From Bacteroidales bacterium Bact_07 (GTDB taxonomy: Bacteria > Bacteroidota > Bacteroidia > Bacteroidales > Tenuifilaceae), in the NCBI GenBank assembly GCA_001603415.1, contig LUYY01000122.1, forward strand, positions 1 to 16,422: a stretch of DNA of 16,422 bases, written 5' to 3'. Below are positions 7,605-14,846 of the stretch, one piece after another (position 1 is the first letter of the stretch; the number at the start of each line of letters is the position of its first letter). A program made the position numbers and the translations under genes. A model generated the notes under the pieces. That model had not been told where the DNA came from. It saw nothing but the letters and a program-made list of their open reading frames with translations, and did no database searches.

Positions 7605-7637
7605 GGTTAATGTTTAACGAATCACGTTTAACGGACT
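7605..7637 (+). repeat. Degenerate heptamer tandem repeat
   Basis: Units in 7-nt register: ggttaat, gtttaac, gaatcac, gtttaac, then a partial ggactct. It is the same family as 946-973 and is followed by a taacttcatttag linker nearly identical to the linker in the first island. Confidence 0.6.
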
Positions 7638-7660
7638 CTAACTTCATTTAGTTCCCTCGT

Positions 7661-7714
7661 ATTCCGATTATTCCGAATCATTCCGAATCATTCCGAATCA
7701 TTCCGAATCATTCT
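7661..7714 (+). repeat. Decamer tandem repeat (attccgaatc)
   Basis: Four identical 10-nt units (ttccgaatca, 7671-7710) are flanked by degenerate units on both sides. Each unit contains attc-c-gaat, a short dyad. The array ends in attctcgt, as does the first array at 1015-1088. It lies about 140 nt before the hutI start codon. Confidence 0.75.
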
Positions 7715-7715
7715 C

Positions 7716-7743
7716 GTTTAACGGTTCACGGTTCACGGTTCAC
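7716..7743 (+). repeat. Heptamer tandem repeat (ggttcac x3)
   Basis: gtttaac followed by three perfect ggttcac units in strict 7-nt register. It is the third heptamer block in the window. Confidence 0.7.
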
Positions 7744-7857
7744 GATTTTGTATTATACATTCTCTTTTGCTTGCCGATACTCCCTTCAATCTGCTTAAAA
7801 ACATTTTAGAATTCCTCATAATTGCCTATCTTCGAGGCCATAAAAATGCATTTGAAT

Positions 7858-9117
7858 ATGCAAATACTTATCCTCAACATCAAGAAATTGGTTCAAGTCG
7901 AAGACAAGCCTACGTTATGGAAGGCTGGAAGCGATATGGCCAAGCTGAAAACTATCGATAACGCATACCTCCTGCTCGACAAGGGGTTAATTGCCGATTT
8001 TGGTGTAATGTCTAAAGCGCCAGATCTTGCATCGCTCTCTGGCGATGTATTGATATACAATGCATACGGTCGAATGGTTTTCCCTTCGTTTTGCGATTCC
8101 CACACACACTTGGTGTATGCCGGCAGCCGTGAGATTGAGTATATCGATAAGATTAAAGGACTCTCATATGAGGAGATTGCTAAGCGTGGCGGTGGTATTT
8201 TAAACTCAGCAAAGCGTTTGGCCGAAACCTCTGAGGAAGAACTGTATGATCAATCGCTTTCTCGGATTTACGAAATAATCAATAAAGGAACTGGTGCCGT
8301 TGAAATCAAAAGCGGATATGGATTAACCACCGAGAGCGAACTAAAAATGTTGAGGGTTATTCGTAAGTTAAAGGAAACTACACCTATCACCATAAAATCT
8401 ACATTCCTTGGCGCTCATGCTGTTCCAGCAGAGTATAAGGGCCGGCAAAGCGAATATGTTGATTTGATCATTAACGAGATGATTCCCATGGTGGCCTCCG
8501 AGGGGTTAGCCGACTTTATCGATGTGTTTTGCGATAAAGGGTTCTTTACCGTTGAGGACACTGAGCGAATTCTTATGGCGGGCATAAAGTATGGCCTTCG
8601 GCCAAAAATCCATGCCAACGAACTCGATTACTCAGGGGGTGTTCAGGTGGGGGTAAAGTACAATGCCCTTTCGGTTGACCATCTCGAATATACCGGCGAT
8701 GCCGAGATAGCAGCACTTCTTGATTCCGAAACCATGCCCACTCTGCTACCCGGCGCAGCCTTTTTCTTAGGCATGATCGATCCGCCAGTCCGCAAAATGA
8801 TTAATGCTGGACTTCCTGTTGCTTTGGCCTCCGATTTCAATCCCGGTTCATCGCCATCGGGCGATATGAAATTTGTAATGTCGCTGGGATGTATTAAGTT
8901 ACGCATGTTACCCGAAGAGGTAATAAATGCAACAACCATAAATGGTGCTTATGCGATGGGCATTTCCGATACTCATGGAAGTATATGTAAAGGGAAGATT
9001 GCAAACGTATTTATTACCAAACCTATTCCAAGTTACGAGTATATGCCATATGCATACACATCCGATTTAATTGAAACGGTTATCTTAAATGGTAGAATCC
9101 TTAACCAAAAATTATAA
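7858..9117 (+). CDS. hutI: Imidazolonepropionase
   Basis: Hydrolyses 4-imidazolone-5-propanoate to N-formimino-L-glutamate, the third step of histidine breakdown, in the cytoplasm. It is an amidohydrolase-superfamily enzyme with a TIM barrel. I chose the ATG at 7858, giving 419 residues beginning M-Q-I-L-I-L-N-I-K-K; this fits the family length and conserved start better than the in-frame TTG at 7822 or the ATG at 7846. Metal and substrate residues are all present: His82 and His84 in D-S-H-T-H, His187 in G-A-H-A-V-P, His252 and Glu255 in H-A-N-E, and Asp326 in S-D-F-N-P-G. The DUF4197 lipoprotein follows after 4 nt and ftcD, the next pathway enzyme, after that. Neither hutH nor hutU is in the window. 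Confidence 0.96.
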   Translation: MQILILNIKKLVQVEDKPTLWKAGSDMAKLKTIDNAYLLLDKGLIADFGVMSKAPDLASLSGDVLIYNAYGRMVFPSFCDSHTHLVYAGSREIEYIDKIKGLSYEEIAKRGGGILNSAKRLAETSEEELYDQSLSRIYEIINKGTGAVEIKSGYGLTTESELKMLRVIRKLKETTPITIKSTFLGAHAVPAEYKGRQSEYVDLIINEMIPMVASEGLADFIDVFCDKGFFTVEDTERILMAGIKYGLRPKIHANELDYSGGVQVGVKYNALSVDHLEYTGDAEIAALLDSETMPTLLPGAAFFLGMIDPPVRKMINAGLPVALASDFNPGSSPSGDMKFVMSLGCIKLRMLPEEVINATTINGAYAMGISDTHGSICKGKIANVFITKPIPSYEYMPYAYTSDLIETVILNGRILNQKL

Positions 9118-9121
9118 GCGT

Positions 9122-9841
9122 ATGAAAAAGGCCTTGTTTTTTCTGGGATTAGTATTGATATCGGCTTGTGCCGAAATATCAATCCCTGCCAATTTCCCTG
9201 TTCCACAAGGCAGTGGAAGTAAACCACTCACAAACGCCGAGGTAGTTCAAGGTCTTAAAGAAGCCTTAACGGTTGGGGCAAAGAATTCTACTGGTCTTGC
9301 CTCGCAGGTCGATGGGTTTTACAAAAACCCTAAGATTTTTATTCCCTTTCCCCCGGAAGCCGAAAAGGTTCGCAAAACATTGGTCGATGCAGGGTTCTCC
9401 AAGCAGGTTGATGAGTTTACCCTAACCCTTAACCGTGCAGCCGAAGAGGCCACTAAGAAGGCTTTACCAATTTTTACCGATGCTATCACAAAAATGTCGT
9501 TTACCGATGCCATGGGCATACTAAAAGGCCCCGATAATGCTGCAACCGAATATTTTAGGAAAAACACATCCGACCAGCTGTTTGTTGCCTTTAAACCTGT
9601 GGTTCATGAGGCAATTCAAAAGGTAAAGCTTACCTCTTACTGGGAGCCTTTAGCTACAACCTATAATAGGATAACCCTTTTAACTGGAGGTAAAGCCGTA
9701 AACCCAAATCTTGACGATTATGTGACCCAAAAGGCTATCGATGGTCTTTTTGTCCTAATTGAGCAGGAAGAGCTAAAAATTCGTAAAGATCCTGCCGCCC
9801 GAGTTACGGATATCCTGAAACGAGTTTTTGGAAACAGATAA
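9122..9841 (+). CDS. DUF4197 family lipoprotein
   Basis: 239 residues from the ATG at 9122. An upstream in-frame start at 9089 would overlap hutI and bury the signal peptide. The N-terminus has two lysines, a hydrophobic stretch (residues 4-13) and the lipobox I-S-A-C with the acceptor Cys16, so it is very likely a lipoprotein exported to the cell envelope. Residues about 38-239 match my memory of DUF4197, a mostly helical domain with conserved G-L-K-E-A-L and F-P-P-E-A segments and no known activity. There is no acidic surface-export signal after the Cys. It begins 4 nt after hutI and is almost surely co-transcribed with it. Why an envelope lipoprotein sits between two cytoplasmic histidine-degradation enzymes is not clear. 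Confidence 0.85.
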   Translation: MKKALFFLGLVLISACAEISIPANFPVPQGSGSKPLTNAEVVQGLKEALTVGAKNSTGLASQVDGFYKNPKIFIPFPPEAEKVRKTLVDAGFSKQVDEFTLTLNRAAEEATKKALPIFTDAITKMSFTDAMGILKGPDNAATEYFRKNTSDQLFVAFKPVVHEAIQKVKLTSYWEPLATTYNRITLLTGGKAVNPNLDDYVTQKAIDGLFVLIEQEELKIRKDPAARVTDILKRVFGNR

Positions 9842-9891
9842 AAAAGTGAATAATTGTAATCAGAATCTTGAACCCCACCAAGCGCTGCAGG

Positions 9892-9949
9892 TTCTTGAAT
9901 TTTGAATTTTGAATCTTGAATTTTGAATTTTGAATCTTGAACCTTTGAA
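9892..9949. repeat. TTGAATTT-type A/T-rich array in front of ftcD
   Basis: Tandem ttgaatttt and cttgaat units with a 7-8 nt period, ending 23 nt before the ftcD start. The inverted counterpart lies at 758-783. The repeats supply several TTTG/TTG boxes, and aacctttg at 9940-9947 is one base from TAnnTTTG, so the ftcD promoter may lie within this array. Confidence 0.65.
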
Positions 9950-9972
9950 CTCTAACAAACACCATAACCATC

Positions 9973-11667
9973 ATGTCACAAAAAAAGTTAATTGAATGTG
10001 TGCCCAATTTTTCCGAAGGGCGCGATATGACAATTATTAAGCAGATTACTGATGTTATTGAAGCCGTTGAAGGCGTTAAATTGATTGATGTTGATCCGGG
10101 CAAAGCCACAAACCGGACTGTGGTTACCTTTGTTGGAACTCCCGACGAAGTAATAGAGGCTGCCTTTAGGGCAACGCGAAAGGCCATGGAGTTAATCGAT
10201 ATGAGCAAGCACCATGGTGCTCACCCTCGTTTTGGGGCCACCGATGTTTGTCCGCTTGTACCTGTGGCTAACATCACCATGGAAGAGGTGGTTGAGTATG
10301 CCCGTAAGTTGGCCAAACGTATTGGCGACGAACTTGGGATTCCTGTTTACTGCTATGAGTTTGCGGCCTTTGAAGAGAAACGTCGTAACCTTGCCAATTG
10401 TAGGGCTGGGGAGTACGAGGGCTTACCCAAAAAATTACAGGATCCAGCATGGAAACCCGATTTTGGGCCATCGCAGTTCCTTCCTAAAACCGGTGCCATT
10501 GCTGTTGGCGCCCGGAACTTTTTGGTTGCTTATAACGTTAACCTTAATACTACATCAACCCGAAGGGCAAATGCAGTAGCTTTTGATATTCGTGAAAAAG
10601 GACGCCCTCAACGTATTGGTAACCCTGTTACCGGTAAGATTGCAACAGATGAAAATGGTAATGAGATATGGATTCCGGGATCGCTCAAGGCTTGTAAAGC
10701 TATTGGATGGTTCATCGATGAGTATGGAATAGCCCAGGTTTCCATCAATCTAACCGATATTACCGTTACCCCTATTCATGTTGCTTTCGAAGAGACCTGT
10801 AAAAGAGCTGCCGAGCGTGGTTTAAGGGTTACCGGCTCTGAGATTGTTGGTGTTGTTCCTTTAACTGCCATGCTTGAGGCTGGTAAGTATTTCCTGCGTA
10901 AACAGCAACGATCGCTTGGAATTCCTGATAGGGAAATCATTAAAATTGCAGTTAAATCGATGGGTTTGGATGAACTTTATCCATTTGACCCCGATAAGAA
11001 AATCATTGAGTATATCCTCGAGGAGAAAACTGGCAAGCGCTTGGTTGACAAAACACTCGAAGGATTTACTCAGGAAACCGCATCGGAATCGCCAGCGCCG
11101 GGTGGCGGATCCATTTCTGCCGCTATGGGTGCATTTGGGGCAGCACTTGCCACCATGGTGGCAAATCTCTCATCTCATAAACCCGGTTGGGACGACCGCT
11201 GGGAGGAGTTCTCCAATTGGGCTGAAAAGGGTAAGTTCTACATGGAACAGCTCATTAAAATGGTCGATGAGGATACAGCGGCTTTCAACCGCATAATGGA
11301 TGCCTTTGGCTTGCCCAAGGGAACCGATGAGGAAAAGGCTGCCCGTACAAAAGCCATTCAGGATGCTACCCTGTATGCCATTGAGGTGCCATTTCGGGTT
11401 ATGAACCTTTGCTATGAATCGATGGAGGTGATAAAGGCTATGGCCGAACATGGCAACCCTAACTCAGTTTCCGATGCAGGTGTTGGTGCGCTGGCTGCAC
11501 GCTCAGCGGTAATGGGGGCTTTCCTTAATGTGAAGATTAATGCTTCAGGTTTGAAGGACAAGGATAAAGCCAACGAGTTTATCAGTAAAGGTACTGAGAT
11601 AGTGAAGAAAGCACAACAAATGGAATCTGAAATTCTTGCTATTGTTGAAAGTAAGATACAGGCATAA
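9973..11667 (+). CDS. ftcD: Bifunctional glutamate formimidoyltransferase / formimidoyl-THF cyclodeaminase
   Basis: Moves the formimino group of N-formiminoglutamate to tetrahydrofolate, releasing glutamate, then deaminates 5-formimino-THF to 5,10-methenyl-THF. It joins histidine breakdown to one-carbon metabolism. The 564-residue protein is the fused two-domain form also found in animals. The transferase part (about 1-300) begins I-E-C-V-P-N-F-S-E-G and has the K-H-H-G-A-H-P-R-F-G segment (residues 79-88), which includes the likely catalytic histidine. The cyclodeaminase part (about 355-560) has the P-A-P-G-G-G-S loop at 374-380 and is helical. Both halves look intact. The start follows cataaccatc, a context shared with the porin gene. 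It lies 131 nt after the DUF4197 gene behind a repeat array, so it may have its own promoter. Confidence 0.96.
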   Translation: MSQKKLIECVPNFSEGRDMTIIKQITDVIEAVEGVKLIDVDPGKATNRTVVTFVGTPDEVIEAAFRATRKAMELIDMSKHHGAHPRFGATDVCPLVPVANITMEEVVEYARKLAKRIGDELGIPVYCYEFAAFEEKRRNLANCRAGEYEGLPKKLQDPAWKPDFGPSQFLPKTGAIAVGARNFLVAYNVNLNTTSTRRANAVAFDIREKGRPQRIGNPVTGKIATDENGNEIWIPGSLKACKAIGWFIDEYGIAQVSINLTDITVTPIHVAFEETCKRAAERGLRVTGSEIVGVVPLTAMLEAGKYFLRKQQRSLGIPDREIIKIAVKSMGLDELYPFDPDKKIIEYILEEKTGKRLVDKTLEGFTQETASESPAPGGGSISAAMGAFGAALATMVANLSSHKPGWDDRWEEFSNWAEKGKFYMEQLIKMVDEDTAAFNRIMDAFGLPKGTDEEKAARTKAIQDATLYAIEVPFRVMNLCYESMEVIKAMAEHGNPNSVSDAGVGALAARSAVMGAFLNVKINASGLKDKDKANEFISKGTEIVKKAQQMESEILAIVESKIQA

Positions 11668-11679
11668 GTATATTGATAC

Positions 11680-11712
11680 TAAATAAAGGGCGCATTTTGC
11701 GCCCTTTATTTA
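11680..11712. terminator. Bidirectional hairpin between ftcD and the porin gene
   Basis: A perfect 15-bp stem (11680-11694 with 11698-11712) around a 3-nt loop, with an aataaa-type base that gives T-rich ends on both strands. It lies 12 nt after the ftcD stop and 15 nt past the stop of the convergent gene, so it can end transcription from both sides. Confidence 0.85.
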
Positions 11713-11727
11713 CTTCGTAAATGTTGT

Positions 11728-13269
11728 TTAAAACCTAAATCCGAAGGTAAGTAAAACTCTACTGTCCCTTACTTTATTTGTTGCGCTGGGAATATTATAG
11801 TCGTAAAAAACGTACTTGATGTCCTGAAGTGTTCTCAGGTAAGCAAAGTCAATTGATACGTTTCCTGATCTGTAACCAATTCCACCAGAAAATTGCTTAA
11901 TGTTTGATTTGTCGTTCAGGAAACCTGATTTATAGGGCGAAGGATAATAGGCATAACCGCCTCTTAGGGATATGTCGCCTAACTTATATTCGCCACCAAA
12001 TCGTAGGTTTGTAACATTTTTAAAAGTATTTCCCATCTGGCTGTTTAAATCCCAGAATGTATCACCATCGCCACCGCGACGGAAACGCATGGCAGAGTAA
12101 TCGAGATGTTCAACATCGATACTAATCAATCCCTTTTGCATTATTACAAATGCAATGCTTCCGGTAACCTTCATTGGTGTCTCAAAGTGATAATCGTATC
12201 TTCCCAAGGGACTGTTGCTCTGGAAGTAAACTGGGGTACCGGTTGTATCGAAGTCCGTTTTTATAGATGACGAGAATGCATCGTCGAAGCTATAAAATGT
12301 AGGGGTATGAAGCGATAATCCTATACGTACTTCGGGAACCGGAATGTAAATACCGCCAATTTTCAGGTTGAAACCCGATCCTTTTGTTTCGATATACTGC
12401 TTGTAATCTAAGCTGTAAAATCGATCACCGTTTGGTCTGGCGGGATTGCTTCCCTTTGCCTCTTCAACATACGTTGAGTTGAATATGTAGTTAAAATCAG
12501 TAATGCCCAGTGACGCTCCCAAGTACAATTTATTCGAAATGTTGAGACCAAAAGCAGTTGTAAACTCGCCCGAACCACCCTCGGTTGTTGTTATGTTTTT
12601 ATAGTTAACAGAATCCTGCAGATAAATTGCTGGTTCGTAGGTGCCAGTTCCAGAATCATATTGGTAAAGTAACCATGTATTCCATGCCATTATCGATTCC
12701 CATGCGCCACCTCCAAGTGAATTAAAGGGGTTGTAGTTGGTGTTTGGTTCAAGTTCAGTAGGTGTGTATTTCCCATTGGTAATTGCAGAAAAGTAATCCA
12801 TTATGGAATACTTATTAAAACCACCAAATGTGATTGCATTTGAATGGAAGTCGTTGGTGCGGTTGTAGCCGAATGAAAGGTTGTAGGCCAGGATGCCTTT
12901 TTCTTCCGACTTGTAAGGTTTGAACGACATTACAAAGCCCAAATTGTCGAGGTAAAGCCTATTCTTGTTATCCGATGCTGATTCCCCTAAAAAGGTAGAG
13001 TTGACCTTTTGGGTTTTAAACGATGGGGTAATGGTAAATTCACCCGATTTGTAAACGCCAACCCCAGCAGGGTTTACCCCTATCGATGTAAAATCGGCGC
13101 CCAGTGCACCAAATGCACCACCCATCGATACAAAACGGGCTGTTCCGTTATTGATTGTTTGGCTGAATCTAAGTCCATCAGCAAGGTTTTGGGCATTGAG
13201 GTTATATGTCGTAACAGAAAGCAAAGCCACCAAACTGCTTATTATTAGTTTGTTCGATTTCATATTCAT
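11728..13269 (-). CDS. Outer-membrane protein, OmpP1/FadL/TodX family
   Basis: A probable outer-membrane beta-barrel channel; relatives carry hydrophobic compounds such as long-chain fatty acids, but the substrate cannot be read from the sequence. The 513-residue precursor has an N-terminal signal peptide (about 1-27, ending N-A-Q) and, just after it, the family start R-F-V-S-M-G-G-A-F with the N-P-A-G motif near residue 68. The rest is alternating, aromatic-rich strand sequence. It ends in L-T-F-G-F-R-F, and the terminal Phe is the usual outer-membrane assembly signal. Start 13269 is preferred over 13263 because the 13 nt ending at that ATG are identical to those at ftcD. It lies 76 nt after the low-complexity lipoprotein gene, with a terminator between, and no promoter is obvious. 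Confidence 0.85.
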   Translation of the reverse strand: MNMKSNKLIISSLVALLSVTTYNLNAQNLADGLRFSQTINNGTARFVSMGGAFGALGADFTSIGVNPAGVGVYKSGEFTITPSFKTQKVNSTFLGESASDNKNRLYLDNLGFVMSFKPYKSEEKGILAYNLSFGYNRTNDFHSNAITFGGFNKYSIMDYFSAITNGKYTPTELEPNTNYNPFNSLGGGAWESIMAWNTWLLYQYDSGTGTYEPAIYLQDSVNYKNITTTEGGSGEFTTAFGLNISNKLYLGASLGITDFNYIFNSTYVEEAKGSNPARPNGDRFYSLDYKQYIETKGSGFNLKIGGIYIPVPEVRIGLSLHTPTFYSFDDAFSSSIKTDFDTTGTPVYFQSNSPLGRYDYHFETPMKVTGSIAFVIMQKGLISIDVEHLDYSAMRFRRGGDGDTFWDLNSQMGNTFKNVTNLRFGGEYKLGDISLRGGYAYYPSPYKSGFLNDKSNIKQFSGGIGYRSGNVSIDFAYLRTLQDIKYVFYDYNIPSATNKVRDSRVLLTFGFRF

Positions 13270-13300
13270 GATGGTTATGTTTACAAGTTGTTATGATGTG

Positions 13301-13326
13301 AAAAAAGGGAGAGGATTTCCTCTCCC
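13301..13326 (-). terminator. Rho-independent terminator of the lipoprotein gene
   Basis: On the - strand, gggagagg (13326-13319), loop aaat, cctctccc (13314-13307), then six T (13306-13301). It lies 19 nt after the lipoprotein stop and 31 nt before the porin start. Transcription of the porin gene would need partial read-through or a promoter within the few bases left. Confidence 0.85.
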
Positions 13327-13345
13327 ATGAGGTGCTTGTCTAAAA

Positions 13346-14743
13346 CTATCGTCTTCTTGTTGTTGAACTTCCGCTAGAACTGCTACTCGATGAACTGCTA
13401 CTTGATGAGGAGCGAGATACTGATGGGCTGCTGCTACCCGATGAACTTCCACTTGAACTCCTTGGGCGATCATAGTCATAGCTGCGGGTTGAAGGTTGCG
13501 ATGTTGAAGGGGTGCTAACCCTACTGGGACGATTATAGGTAGGTGTGGATGTCCTTGTCGGTGCAGTTGTTGATGGGGTACGTCCAATCGTTGACGAAGT
13601 AGAAGGATTTTCTACTCTGCGACTGCTGTTATATTCGCCCGAAGAACTTGAACGAGGCCTTTCGTAAGTAGGTGTTGTCCCCCTACGGGTGGGTTCTGAT
13701 ATGCCTATATCTCGGGTGGGTCTATTTGTCCTGGTTGTTAAGTATTCGCCTGTTTCATAGGTAGTTCTGGTTGATGTACCATCTCTTCTTATAACAGTTT
13801 GAGTGCCAGTAGTAGAGCTACGCCCTTCACCTCTGTGTGTTTCGTATGTAGGAGCAACTCGGGTTTGTGTTTCACGGGTAGTTACAATAGGGTTTGTACC
13901 CGAGGCAACATCGGTTCTGTTTCTTCGTGTTGTCAATATTTGTCCATCGGTAGGTGAAATAGCAGTGCTCCTTCCTCCTTCATATTGTTCAGTATTGTTT
14001 ATGGAATTTCCTCTGCGGCCATAGTAGTAATTGCTGCTATTTGGGGTGTATTTATCCCAGTAATAGGTTGCGTCGTACCAACCTGACCAGTATGCATTGC
14101 CCACAGCATAAGGAGAGTAGTACCATGGATTGTAATACCACGGGCTGTAATACCAAGGATCCCAGTAATAACCAAGGTAGAAAGAATTCCATGGGTTATA
14201 CCCCCATCCGTAACCGAATCCAAAGTATAAACCCGTTCTTGGCCAGCCAAAGGAGTTGTAAATGTACCATGGCTCAACCCAGATGTTGCTACCCATTACT
14301 ACTACTCTGTAATACGATGGGTCGTATGCCTGGGCATAGCGCCAATCGTCGGAGTAATATGTACTCCAATCCTCAAGCCCGTAGCGTGGATCTTCAAATC
14401 CTTTTAACCTACGTTCGTACGACTCCTGGTAGCTATCGGAAAGTATTCTACGGTAAGGGTTGGGATCTTCTGCTTTATAAATAATGGTATCGTTTTTGCT
14501 GCTATCCTCAAGTGCCTTTAGCGCTTCAGCAAATTTGCCATCCATTTTACTGTATTGTTGCTGTTTTTCAGAAGGTGCAGCATGTTGCTCGCTGGCAACT
14601 TCAACTTTTGTAGTTTTTGGTTTAGTGCTTCCGTATATTTCATCATCCCACGATGATGTCTTGTTTACCTGCAAGCCTGCTGAGCATGATGCCAGCATGA
14701 TTGCCGCAATTGTAAACAGTGAATTTGAGAACCTTCGTTTCAT
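13346..14743 (-). CDS. Tyr/Trp-rich and Ser/Thr/Arg-rich low-complexity lipoprotein
   Basis: No function recognised. From the ATG at 14743 the product is 465 residues. It has a basic start, a hydrophobic stretch and the lipobox L-A-S-C with Cys20, so it should be a lipidated envelope protein. Residues about 140-242 are extremely rich in Tyr, Trp and Gly, with tandem P-W-Y-Y units (D/S/N-P-W-Y-Y, near 195-212). Residues about 255-465 are disordered-looking Ser/Thr/Arg/Pro sequence ending in an 13-residue Ser run (444-456) and a final R-R-R. That Ser run uses all six serine codons, so it is not simple slippage. The ATG sits 5 nt after AGGAGG, a strong Shine-Dalgarno sequence, so it is preferred to the GTG at 14749, which overlaps that sequence. 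The gene is divergent from proS. Confidence 0.8.
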   Translation of the reverse strand: MKRRFSNSLFTIAAIMLASCSAGLQVNKTSSWDDEIYGSTKPKTTKVEVASEQHAAPSEKQQQYSKMDGKFAEALKALEDSSKNDTIIYKAEDPNPYRRILSDSYQESYERRLKGFEDPRYGLEDWSTYYSDDWRYAQAYDPSYYRVVVMGSNIWVEPWYIYNSFGWPRTGLYFGFGYGWGYNPWNSFYLGYYWDPWYYSPWYYNPWYYSPYAVGNAYWSGWYDATYYWDKYTPNSSNYYYGRRGNSINNTEQYEGGRSTAISPTDGQILTTRRNRTDVASGTNPIVTTRETQTRVAPTYETHRGEGRSSTTGTQTVIRRDGTSTRTTYETGEYLTTRTNRPTRDIGISEPTRRGTTPTYERPRSSSSGEYNSSRRVENPSTSSTIGRTPSTTAPTRTSTPTYNRPSRVSTPSTSQPSTRSYDYDRPRSSSGSSSGSSSPSVSRSSSSSSSSSSSSSGSSTTRRR

Positions 14744-14846
14744 ATGCACCTCCTAATTGGTCTTAGTTTATTATTCAATTTTATTAATTACTTTTGCCAA
14801 TGTTTTAGCATGTTATTTACTACAAAAATCATTCCAATTACTTTGT
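14744..14846. promoter_or_regulatory. Divergent control region between the lipoprotein gene and proS
   Basis: 103 nt of mostly A/T-rich sequence that must hold the start signals of both genes. On the + strand, TTTG at 14793-14796 lies 17 nt before TATTTAC (14814-14820), only a poor promoter match. No clear TAnnTTTG was seen on the - strand. Confidence 0.4.
14749..14754 (-). promoter_or_regulatory. Strong Shine-Dalgarno sequence (AGGAGG)
   Basis: On the - strand AGGAGG is followed by 5 nt and the ATG at 14743-14741. None of the other eight genes in the window has such a sequence. Most Bacteroidetes genes do without one, so this one settles the start codon and stands out. Confidence 0.75.

Larger units (their letters stand above)
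7462..7857. other. Intergenic region with the second heptamer/decamer array
   Basis: About 400 nt without a supported gene between the yidC terminator and hutI. Positions 7466-7600 show nothing recognisable. Positions 7605-7743 hold the compound repeat described separately. Positions 7744-7857 should contain the hutI promoter; TATCTTCG at 7827-7834 matches TAnnTTTG with one change, but no TTTG box lies at the proper distance, so I do not call it as a promoter. Confidence 0.6.

Noticed and set aside
7822..7857. Upstream TTG (7822) and ATG (7846) starts for hutI
   Set aside because: They add residues not seen in the family; the ATG at 7858 gives the normal N-terminus and puts the metal ligands at the usual positions.
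9089..9121. Longer start for the DUF4197 gene overlapping hutI
   Set aside because: It would place 11 polar residues before the signal peptide and spoil lipoprotein export.
10874..11296. 140-residue + strand ORF inside ftcD in another frame
   Set aside because: It lies fully within the conserved ftcD coding sequence and has no features of its own.
14041..14484. 147-residue + strand ORF antisense to the low-complexity lipoprotein
   Set aside because: It is a shadow of the biased Tyr/Trp codons on the other strand; no leader signal and no domain features are visible.
14757..14846. Upstream extension of proS by 30 residues
   Set aside because: The extension is hydrophobic, not part of the family, begins with a non-ATG codon and would fill the divergent promoter region.
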